DNA of 10,285 nucleotides from an uncultured Victivallales bacterium (GTDB lineage: Bacteria; Verrucomicrobiota; Lentisphaeria; Oligosphaerales; JAFGRS01). Both the position numbers and the translations under genes were made by a program. Position 1 is the first letter of the stretch. Each line of letters starts with the position of its first letter. Under the pieces are notes generated by a model. That model ran no database searches. It was not told where the DNA came from and saw only the letters and a program-made list of their open reading frames with translations. The stretch covers positions 1 to 10,285 of the forward strand of contig CAILKC010000660.1 in NCBI GenBank assembly GCA_903834675.1, given 5' to 3'. Positions 1 to 5,736 of the stretch are shown here, piece by piece.

Positions 1-5
1 CTCAG

Positions 6-24
6 CCCAGGGCAACGCCCTGGG
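6..24. repeat. Palindromic repeat, CCCAGGGC type, copy 1
   Basis: A perfect 8-bp inverted repeat, CCCAGGGC / GCCCTGGG, with a 3-base AAC loop. The same arms recur at 140-158, so this is one module of a dispersed intergenic palindrome family. It could form a hairpin in RNA or a cruciform in DNA. No T-run follows, so it is not a classic terminator. Confidence 0.8.
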
Positions 25-102
25 AATGGAATCCAAAACGAGATTGAGCCCTGCCGGGGCGGCATACCGACAGTCCATGAGCACCGCGCGGGCAGGTATG
101 GC

Positions 103-115
103 GCCCCTTCGGGGC
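103..115. repeat. Short palindrome GCCCC-TTC-GGGGC
   Basis: A 5-bp GC-only stem with a TTC loop. It sits in a context (GGTATGGC before, CTGAA after) that resembles the second module at 161-187. I read it as a second unit of the composite intergenic repeat that fills the first 190 bases. Confidence 0.65.
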
Positions 116-139
116 TGAAAATCTGGGGTATGCACGGTA

Positions 140-187
140 CCCAGGGCGCTGCCCTGGGCTGGTATGGCCGCGCGCCTTCAGCGCTCC
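140..187. repeat. Composite palindromic repeat, copy 2
   Basis: CCCAGGGC-GCT-GCCCTGGG (140-158) repeats the arms of copy 1 with a different loop. It is followed by CTGGTATGGCC and a module at 167-187 whose core is CCTTCAGCGCTCC. The reverse complement of that module recurs at the far end of the window (10262-10285). Two copies in opposite orientation about 10 kb apart indicate a dispersed family rather than local structure. Confidence 0.7.
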
Positions 188-344
188 AGGCGGACTCCCT
201 TATTGCACAGGTCGATTTTCTTCCCGGCTTCGGAGGCATTACCGCACGGGGGCGGCGGGATACGGACGAGCCGCTGGGGCATGCTGCGGTGCCCGCTGGC
301 CGTCGTGGCCGACGGGCGCGGGTTGCGCTGGCAACGCCCCTCGG
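188..344. other. Intergenic region downstream of the response regulator, no gene seen
   Basis: The open frames that cross this stretch run through the palindromic repeats and have no recognisable protein content. Near its right edge a small stem, GTTGC (322-326) and GCAAC (331-335), lies just beyond the stop codon of the minus-strand regulator gene. It could contribute to a transcript end, but there is no T-run. I see nothing else supportable here. Confidence 0.5.
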
Positions 345-1004
345 CTAGGGCTCGATCAGAGCTTCCCGCACGGCATAGCGGGTGAGGTCCGCCACGCCCT
401 GCAGGTGCAACTTGGCCAGGATGTGGACCCGGTGGGCGGCCACCGTCTTCTCGCTTCGGTGCAACTGCGCCGCAATCTCTTTGGTGCTGTGGCCTTCCGC
501 GATGAGTTGCAGCACTTCGCGTTCACGTTCGCTGAGTTCGCCATAGGCGCCCTCCCCCCGCCCGGGCCGATGGCGCAGGAGTTCCTGCACCAACTCGCCG
601 GCGATCGCGGGGCTGAGGTAGGTCCTGCCGGCGGCCACGTTCCGGATGGCCTCGGCCAGCTCACGGGAAGCACAGCTCTTCACCAGGTACCCGGCCGCGC
701 CGGCCTCCAGCACGGCCATCACGATCCTCTTCTCGCTGTGCATGGACAAGCACAGCACCTTGACCCGTGGCTGTTCTCTCGCGATCTGGCGCGTGGCGTC
801 AATGCCGTTCAGCTCGGGCAAGCCGATGTCCATGACGACCACGTCCGGCCTAAGTTCGCCGGCCAGCGCGACCGCACGGCGGCCATCGTCGGCCTGCGCG
901 ACCACGGTCATGTCGGGTTCGAGGGCCAGCAGGGCGCTGAGCCCCTCCCGGACGATCGCGTGATCGTCCGCCAGGAGGATGCGAATCGGCGTGGCGTCGC
1001 TCAT
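345..1004 (-). CDS. NarL/FixJ-family two-component response regulator
   Basis: A 219-residue cytoplasmic response regulator with the standard two-domain layout. The receiver domain (about residues 6-122) has the acidic pair D13-D14, the phosphoacceptor D59 in 'VVMDIGLP', T/S-position S87 and the conserved K109. A LuxR-type helix-turn-helix (about 156-215) carries 'LSEREREVLQLIAEG', 'STKEIAAQL' and 'SEKTVAAH'. It should bind DNA once phosphorylated; its targets are unknown. Its start lies 3 bases after the stop of the histidine kinase gene, and the Shine-Dalgarno AGAGGAG (minus strand, 1011-1017) is inside the kinase's last codons. The two are therefore very probably cognate and co-translated. 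Length and domain order are normal for the family. Confidence 0.95.
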   Translation of the reverse strand: MSDATPIRILLADDHAIVREGLSALLALEPDMTVVAQADDGRRAVALAGELRPDVVVMDIGLPELNGIDATRQIAREQPRVKVLCLSMHSEKRIVMAVLEAGAAGYLVKSCASRELAEAIRNVAAGRTYLSPAIAGELVQELLRHRPGRGEGAYGELSEREREVLQLIAEGHSTKEIAAQLHRSEKTVAAHRVHILAKLHLQGVADLTRYAVREALIEP

Positions 1005-1007
1005 GGG

Positions 1008-2702
1008 CTACTCCTCTGCCGCCACCGGCGCCTCGATCACCGCCTGCGTCCCCTTCCCGGGTGCAGACGTCACTCTGAAGGTACCGCCGACGCTCTGTAG
1101 TCGTTCCCGAATGCTGTACAGACCGAACCCGCCGGTGCGACAGACGGTCACCCCAACCTGCGCGGCATCGAACCCCCGGCCCCGATCCACCACCGCGATC
1201 CGGATGTGGCCGGGTCTCCCGCCCAGACGAACCGTCGCCCGAGCCACCCCGGCGTGCTTGGCGACGTTCAGAAGCAACTCGTGCGCCGCGCGATAGAGCA
1301 CGGCCCGCAACCCTTCCGCGACCGGCCGCCGCCGTTTGTCCCACTGGACCTCGAAGTGGACTCCGAGCGTGGCTTCCATGTGTTCGCAGAGCTCCTCCAC
1401 CGCGTCTTCGACCCCGACCCGCTGGAGGGTCGGAGAGTTCAATTCGAACACGAGTTCCCGGATCTCCTTGGTCGCATCACGCAGCAACTGGTCGATCTCG
1501 TCAGCCAGCGTCGCACGTTCCGCCGCCGCCGCGGCCGTCTGGCGCAGGAGCGCCAACTTGAGCTGAACCGCGACCAGGGATTGACCGAGCTTGTCGTGCA
1601 GTCCTTGGGCAATGCGCCGCCGTTCGTCCTCCTGGGCGCCGCTGAGGCGTACGGACAGGATCCGCAGTTGTTCCTGCCCGGCGGCCAAGTCCTTCTGTAC
1701 GCGTCGCGGTTCGGTGATGTCGGTCACGATCCCGAGGATGGCAGGGCCGCCGCCGTAATCGATTCGGCGAGTGGCCACGAGCGCCGCAACTTCCCGGCCA
1801 GCGCGGGTCTGCAGGGCGCATTCGAGCGGCGGGACCTCCCGGCCGCGCATCTGCTGCCGGAAGCTGGTCGCCGCCGCCGTGCGGTAGGCCGCGCCGTAGA
1901 GGCTGAGGAAGTCGAAATCTGGCGCATAGAGCTGCTCCTGGGTGTAGCCCAGGACCTCTTCGCATTTCCGGTTCGCATATACCGCCCGGCCCCCTTGGCT
2001 GATGAAGATCAGGTTCGGCGATTCTTCCGCCAGAGTCCTGAACTTTGCCTCCGATCCGCGCAACGCCGCCGTCCGTTCTTCGACCCGTCGCTCCAGTTCC
2101 GCCGCCATCTTGCGCAGGGCTTCATCGGCCTGCTTGCGTGCGGAGATATCATTCAGGACGATGCGGAAGACGCGGGTGCCGGCAGCAGCGGGCGCGACGG
2201 TAGCACCCAGCTGCACCCAGAACGCCGTGCCGTCGCGCCGCACTAGCCGCAACTCGCAGTCCGTCGCCTTGCCGTCCACGGCGGCGGCAGTGGCCAAGAG
2301 TTGCTGGCGGTAGTGGTAGTAGAGGTCCTGATCCTCTCGGCAGACGAACTGCGAGAACCGTCGCCCGACCAAGGCACCCCGGATCACGCCCAGCAGGGTG
2401 GCGGCACTGAGGTTGGCCTGCTGGATCAGCCCCGGCTCGCTGACCGTGACATAGCCCACCGGCGCCAGATCGTAGAGGGCGAAGTAGCTCGCCCGGGCGG
2501 CTTCAAGATCCACCTGCGTCCGGCGCAGCTCCTCGTTCTGCATCTCCAGCTCGATCTGGTGTACGTGCAGTTCCTGGAAGACTTGCCGGATTTCCGCGGG
2601 CGAGCGGGTCGCCAGATCCTCCGGCACCACTGCCGCGTCCTGGCGGGCGAACTCTTCGGCCTGCCGACGTAACTCGTCACGTGTGGGCATCTGTTCCACC
2701 AT
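1008..2702 (-). CDS. Soluble PAS-PAS sensor histidine kinase (HisKA_3 / NarX-like)
   Basis: A 564-residue sensor kinase with no membrane segment, so probably a cytoplasmic sensor. An N-terminal helix with the 'HVHQIELEMQNEELRR' block (about 46-61) is common before PAS domains in this kinase group. PAS 1 covers about 70-186 and PAS 2 about 220-335, joined by a coiled-coil linker ('ELERRVEERTAALRGSEAKF'). The HisKA_3 dimerisation helix carries 'RRRIAQGLHDKLGQSL' with phospho-accepting H369. The HATPase_c domain has an N-box around N479 ('HELLLNVAKHA'), a G1-type 'DRGRGFD' (506-512) and 'GGFGLYSIRERL' (524-535). HisKA_3 kinases normally partner NarL-type regulators, and one follows 3 bases downstream. 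The ATG at 2702 has a weak GGAG/GGGAA upstream; a second ATG at 2690 is also possible. The PAS ligand is not predictable. Confidence 0.93.
   Translation of the reverse strand: MVEQMPTRDELRRQAEEFARQDAAVVPEDLATRSPAEIRQVFQELHVHQIELEMQNEELRRTQVDLEAARASYFALYDLAPVGYVTVSEPGLIQQANLSAATLLGVIRGALVGRRFSQFVCREDQDLYYHYRQQLLATAAAVDGKATDCELRLVRRDGTAFWVQLGATVAPAAAGTRVFRIVLNDISARKQADEALRKMAAELERRVEERTAALRGSEAKFRTLAEESPNLIFISQGGRAVYANRKCEEVLGYTQEQLYAPDFDFLSLYGAAYRTAAATSFRQQMRGREVPPLECALQTRAGREVAALVATRRIDYGGGPAILGIVTDITEPRRVQKDLAAGQEQLRILSVRLSGAQEDERRRIAQGLHDKLGQSLVAVQLKLALLRQTAAAAAERATLADEIDQLLRDATKEIRELVFELNSPTLQRVGVEDAVEELCEHMEATLGVHFEVQWDKRRRPVAEGLRAVLYRAAHELLLNVAKHAGVARATVRLGGRPGHIRIAVVDRGRGFDAAQVGVTVCRTGGFGLYSIRERLQSVGGTFRVTSAPGKGTQAVIEAPVAAEE
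1011..1017 (-). promoter_or_regulatory. Ribosome binding site of the response regulator
   Basis: On the minus strand AGAGGAG lies 6 bases before the ATG at 1004-1002. It overlaps the end of the upstream kinase gene, which supports translational coupling and fixes the regulator's start. Confidence 0.7.
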
Positions 2703-2934
2703 CCACAGTTCCCAGCTCCGCCGGGTGTTCCCTCTCCACTTGGCGCTCGGTTCCTCGGGCGAGCCGGTCGTTCATGTCCAGGCTGTCGTTGAAGGCGTCG
2801 GCGATCTTCCCGTTCAGGCCGATCCTCTCGACCGGCAGGCGGACGGAAAAGTCGCCGTGCCGGACCGCGGAGAGGACCTGGAGCCGCAGCTTGGCGTCGA
2901 AGCTGTCACCGTGGGTGGGCATGGTGATGGTCAT
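2677..2934 (-). CDS. Orphan HAMP-like mini-protein, possible kinase remnant
   Basis: An 85-residue reading frame containing one clear HAMP-like block: 'GDFSVRLP' (27-34), then 'GKIADAFND' (42-50) and 'LDMNDRLAR'. This closely resembles the first HAMP unit at the N-terminus of large poly-HAMP hybrid kinases. Here the similarity stops after about 60 residues; the remaining tail is unlike that family, and the frame ends 26 bases inside the kinase gene in another frame. It may be a stand-alone HAMP module acting with the kinase, or the truncated front end of a former hybrid kinase. I chose the ATG at 2934 because it suits the family's N-terminus. A GTG at 2997 would add 21 residues without a visible ribosome binding site, and an ATG at 2922 is also possible. 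Confidence 0.5.
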   Translation of the reverse strand: MTITMPTHGDSFDAKLRLQVLSAVRHGDFSVRLPVERIGLNGKIADAFNDSLDMNDRLARGTERQVEREHPAELGTVDGGTDAHT

Positions 2935-2999
2935 CCTCGCATCGGACCCCTCGCTGGCGACCTGGGCTGTGACTCGCGCCGAAACTATTGGGCGCACGC

Positions 3000-3005
3000 A
3001 ATATA
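3000..3005 (-). promoter_or_regulatory. Possible -10 element for the signalling operon (weak)
   Basis: Minus-strand TATATT in a small AT-rich island upstream of the HAMP mini-gene. No convincing -35 hexamer is found 16-18 bases upstream, so this is only a candidate position for the minus-strand promoter in the divergent intergenic region. Confidence 0.2.
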
Positions 3006-3038
3006 GGTATTACCGACAGTACACTCACGGGAGGTGAC

Positions 3039-3080
3039 ATGCAATGGGGGTCCAGAGTAACCCCGGGCCGCGAGCCTTGA
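3039..3080 (+). CDS. Possible 13-codon leader ORF
   Basis: An ATG preceded by a strong Shine-Dalgarno (GGGAGG at 3029-3034, 4 bases before the ATG) opens a 13-codon frame ending in TGA at 3078-3080. It is followed 115 bases later by the ftsA-like start, which itself has no recognisable ribosome binding site. The frame overlaps a nested hairpin (3052-3094). It could be a leader peptide. If the candidate promoter at 3077-3105 is the real one, the mini-ORF would not be transcribed. Low confidence. Confidence 0.25.
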   Translation: MQWGSRVTPGREP

Positions 3081-3094
3081 CGCCGGGCCTCTGG
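3052..3094. other. Nested inverted repeat in the divergent intergenic region
   Basis: CCAGAG (3052-3057) pairs with CTCTGG (3089-3094), and inside it CCCGG (3062-3066) pairs with CCGGG (3083-3087). This gives a two-part stem that could fold in a leader transcript or as a cruciform. It does not match any riboswitch consensus I recognise. Confidence 0.4.
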
Positions 3095-3105
3095 CTGAGT
3101 AAGTT
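3077..3105 (+). promoter_or_regulatory. Candidate sigma-70-type promoter for the ftsA-ftsZ-like genes
   Basis: TTGACG (3077-3082), a 17-base spacer, then TAAGTT (3100-3105). The -35 matches 5 of 6 consensus bases. The -10 matches only 3 of 6, but these include the important first, second and last positions. It would give a leader of roughly 80 bases before the ATG at 3196. The -10 lies at the start of an imperfect 18-bp direct repeat (TAAGTTTCCGG at 3100, TAAGAATCCGG at 3118), which could be an operator. Confidence 0.3.
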
Positions 3106-3195
3106 TCCGGCACCCGGTAAGAATCCGGCGGCGGGTCCCGCTGGGGCCTGCGGATGAGTGCGTGAACCTCCCGCCTCGACTGAGCACTGCAGACC

Positions 3196-4464
3196 ATGGC
3201 CAGAAAGCCTAAACGGCGCATTCTCACCGGGATCGAGATCGGCACGAGCACGATCAAAGTCGTTATGGGGGAGTTTCTCCCGGACGATGTGCTGGCCATC
3301 GTGGGGGTCGGGCAAGCTCCCTCGCTGCACGTGCAAAAGGGCGAGGTGCTGGACGTGGAGAAGGTGCTGGCCCAACTGGCCCGTGCCGTGAGTGCTGCCG
3401 AGAACAGTTCCGGACTGGTGATCGACGGGCCTATCTTCGTGGCCGCCAGCGGGGCGCACATCCGTCCCGTGATCGCCATCGGGCGCACCATGGTGCAGGG
3501 GCCTGGCCACACCGTGACTGAGGAAGACGTGGTGACGGCGGTGCAGGGCGCCCGCAGTTATAGTCTTCCCCCCGACCAGAAGATTCTGCACACCTGTGAG
3601 CGCAGTTTCCAGGTGGACGACGGCGCCAAGGTGGGCAATGCGTTGGGGCGGGTAGGCGACTGGCTGGCCGCGGAGGTGTTGCTCATCGTCGGTCAACACC
3701 GTCCCCTCGAGATGATGTGCTCGATGATTCAGGACCTGATGGGCTGCCGCGCCCGCGACATCGCCTTCTCCGGCGTGGCGGACTGCTTCGCCGCCTTCAG
3801 CCCCGAGGACGCCGAACAGGGTCATCTGCTCATCGACATCGGCGCCGGGGTTACCGAGTTTGTCGTGTTCCAGGGCAATGGCTGCTATGATGCCGGCCAG
3901 ATCACCGTAGGCTGTGACCATGTGGCCAACGACCTGTCGCTGGGACTGCACCTGCCGCAGGCGCGCTGCAAAGCGCTGGTGCGTGATCTTGCTGAGCTGG
4001 GGTGTTCCGTGGCCCTATCCCCTGATGGTCGGCAACGCCTGGTCGACATCCGCACGGGGTCCGGCAGCGGCCGACGGGTGCCCTGTTCCAGCCTCGAGAG
4101 GATCGTGGAGTCGCGGCTGGGCGAACTGTTCCAGGTAATCCGCGAGCAACTGGACCGGCACCACGCCCTCGGGCGCATCGGCGGCGGGGCCCGCCTGTGT
4201 GGCGGTGGGGCCTTGATTCCGGGCATCGAGAGCTTGGCTCGGAACGTCCTCGGCATGCCGACCGAGATCGCCCGGCCGCGCTTGCTCAGCGGCCCGCAGG
4301 AGATTCTGAACGCGCCCCACTATATGACGCCGGTGGGCCTCATCCGCTGGGGGCGATTGATGCTTGAAATCGATGGCGAAGACCACGCGCCGACCCTGCT
4401 CCAGCAGATCCTGACCGAGGCTCGACGCTTCGTCCGTATCGTCAAAGACTCCTTCAAACTGTGA
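3196..4464 (+). CDS. ftsA: FtsA-like cell division protein (actin/Hsp70 fold)
   Basis: A 422-residue protein of normal FtsA length with the full FtsA layout. Phosphate-1 motif 'GIEIGTSTIKVVMGE' is at 12-26, a 1C-type subdomain region lies at about 80-165, phosphate-2 motif 'LLIDIGAGVTEFVVF' at 211-225, and the adenosine motif 'LCGGGALIPGIESLA' at 334-348. The last residues ('EARRFVRIVKDSFKL') form a basic amphipathic helix, as expected for the membrane-targeting tail that lets FtsA anchor FtsZ filaments at the inner membrane. Phosphate-1 has Glu14 where FtsA usually has Asp. No Shine-Dalgarno is visible before the ATG, but an in-frame stop at 3181 leaves no better start. The FtsZ-like gene follows at once. 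Family assignment is firm. Whether it serves vegetative division or another membrane task is unknown. Confidence 0.88.
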   Translation: MARKPKRRILTGIEIGTSTIKVVMGEFLPDDVLAIVGVGQAPSLHVQKGEVLDVEKVLAQLARAVSAAENSSGLVIDGPIFVAASGAHIRPVIAIGRTMVQGPGHTVTEEDVVTAVQGARSYSLPPDQKILHTCERSFQVDDGAKVGNALGRVGDWLAAEVLLIVGQHRPLEMMCSMIQDLMGCRARDIAFSGVADCFAAFSPEDAEQGHLLIDIGAGVTEFVVFQGNGCYDAGQITVGCDHVANDLSLGLHLPQARCKALVRDLAELGCSVALSPDGRQRLVDIRTGSGSGRRVPCSSLERIVESRLGELFQVIREQLDRHHALGRIGGGARLCGGGALIPGIESLARNVLGMPTEIARPRLLSGPQEILNAPHYMTPVGLIRWGRLMLEIDGEDHAPTLLQQILTEARRFVRIVKDSFKL

Positions 4465-4478
4465 TCAGGCGAGACGCT

Positions 4479-5681
4479 ATGGCGGATGCCGCAGCCACGT
4501 CCAGTGACAAGTTGATCCTCCTCATCGGGGCCGGCCGGGCCGGGGTCCGGATCGCCGACACCGTGAGTACGAACTGCGCCTTTCCGGGGCTGGTTGTGGT
4601 GGCGGTTGACACGGACCTCGTCACCCTGGGCGAGGCCCGGGTCGACCGCACGCTGCAACTGGGGGAGGCCTGGGCGCGTGGCGAGGGCTGCGGTGGCGAT
4701 ATCGAACGGGCCGAGCGGGCCGCGACGGCATCTCTGGAGGAGCTTCGTGCCCTGCTGAAAGAGGCTCGCATGGTGTTTGTGGCGGCGGGACTGGGTGGCG
4801 GCGTCGGCAGCACCACCCCACGACTGCTGGCGCGGTTGGGGCGCGAGTGCGGCGTGCCGATGGTGTTTCTGGTGACCACGCCCTTTTCCTTCGAAGGCAC
4901 CACGCGCACGCGTCTGGCGCAGCAGGCGCTGGAGCTGCTGCGTGGCGAGTCCGAGGCGGTGATTGCGGTGCCGAACAGCCTCCTGTTCGCGCGTCTGCCG
5001 CCCAATACGGCCGGTTCTCGTGCCTTCGACATCAGCAGTACGGAATTGGCGCGAGCGCTGGCTGGGTTGGCGCGTATCTGCAGTGCCAAGGGGCTGTTGA
5101 CGGCGGACCTGGCAGGGGTCAAGCGCCTCGTGGGGAGACCGGGTTGCATCTGCAGCGTGGCCATGGGGCAGGGCCAGGGGCCAAGCGCCACGACGGACGC
5201 GATTAGTGCCTTCCTGGCCAGCCCCTTCATCGGGGACGTCAGCCAGTTGCGCGAACTGGACTCTGCCCTGCTGACCGTGCTGGGCGGGGACGACCTGAGC
5301 ATCGGCGCCGTAGAGGAGTGTCTCGGGCAGGTACAGGCCCACTTTCCACCCCACGCGCAAGTCATGGTGGGGGCCTATACGGACTCGCGTCTGCAGGGAC
5401 AGATTCAGCTTACTGGGCTACTGGTGCGCGACGAGCGGGCCAAGGCCGGATACCCGCCGGATCTCCCGCCGACCAAGGGCGAGGTTCCAGCGGGCCGGCG
5501 GCGCCCGCGGCGGGGCACTCCTGGCGAGGGCACGCCAACCCAGGAGTCGCTGCCCTTGCAGGAGCAGCAACTGGGGATCTTCGCCGGTTCGCCGCAACCG
5601 ACCTTCCACAACGGCGAGAATCTGGACATCCCAACCTACCAACGCCGGAACCTCGCCGTGGATGTCGGCGAGGACATGTGA
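4479..5681 (+). CDS. ftsZ: Divergent FtsZ-like tubulin-family protein with FtsA-binding tail
   Basis: A 400-residue FtsZ homologue. Recognisable blocks are the N-terminal G-box (17-25), 'DTD' (44-46), the tubulin signature region 'GLGGGVGST' (104-112), 'TTPFSFEG' (133-140), 'VPNSLLF' (164-170) and 'GGDDLSIGAVEE' (269-280). After these come a disordered Pro/Arg/Gln-rich linker (about 320-378) and a C-terminal peptide 'ENLDIPTYQRRNL' (380-392), which matches the conserved FtsA/ZipA-binding tail of FtsZ. Several active-site positions are lost. The G-box reads GAGRAGV instead of a glycine run plus Asn. The signature lacks its Thr and final Gly. In the T7 loop (208-215) the Asn and second Asp are Thr and Gly. 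I chose the ATG at 4479, which has AGGCGAG upstream; a GTG at 4461 overlaps the FtsA stop codon and is the alternative. It probably polymerises or binds with the upstream FtsA, with weak or no GTP hydrolysis. Confidence 0.85.
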   Translation: MADAAATSSDKLILLIGAGRAGVRIADTVSTNCAFPGLVVVAVDTDLVTLGEARVDRTLQLGEAWARGEGCGGDIERAERAATASLEELRALLKEARMVFVAAGLGGGVGSTTPRLLARLGRECGVPMVFLVTTPFSFEGTTRTRLAQQALELLRGESEAVIAVPNSLLFARLPPNTAGSRAFDISSTELARALAGLARICSAKGLLTADLAGVKRLVGRPGCICSVAMGQGQGPSATTDAISAFLASPFIGDVSQLRELDSALLTVLGGDDLSIGAVEECLGQVQAHFPPHAQVMVGAYTDSRLQGQIQLTGLLVRDERAKAGYPPDLPPTKGEVPAGRRRPRRGTPGEGTPTQESLPLQEQQLGIFAGSPQPTFHNGENLDIPTYQRRNLAVDVGEDM

Positions 5682-5724
5682 TGACACCGGCGATTCCGGG
5701 CGCCTGTCACCCACACTGCCAAGC

Positions 5725-5729
5725 AGAGG
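5725..5729 (+). promoter_or_regulatory. Ribosome binding site of the aldo/keto reductase
   Basis: AGAGG, 7 bases before the ATG at 5737. It supports that start over upstream in-frame possibilities. Confidence 0.6.
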
Positions 5730-5736
5730 TTAGACC

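Noticed and set aside
1206..2246. Long plus-strand open frame (346 codons) opposite the histidine kinase
   Set aside because: It has no recognisable domain and is the complement of a clearly homologous two-PAS kinase. Long antisense frames are expected in GC-rich DNA.
2935..2997. GTG start at 2997 for the HAMP mini-gene
   Set aside because: It has no Shine-Dalgarno, and the added residues do not resemble the family's N-terminus. The downstream ATG is a better guess.
3039..3150. Known riboswitch in the leader of the ftsA-like gene
   Set aside because: I compared it mentally with cobalamin, c-di-GMP, c-di-AMP, TPP, glycine and guanidine consensus cores and found no match.
3025..3951. Long minus-strand open frame opposite the ftsA-like gene
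   Set aside because: It is His/Gln/Gly-rich with no family signature, while the plus strand encodes all FtsA motifs.
4320..5360. Minus-strand open frames opposite the ftsZ-like gene
   Set aside because: They are shadows of the coding strand, with biased Arg/Gln/Ser composition and no domain.
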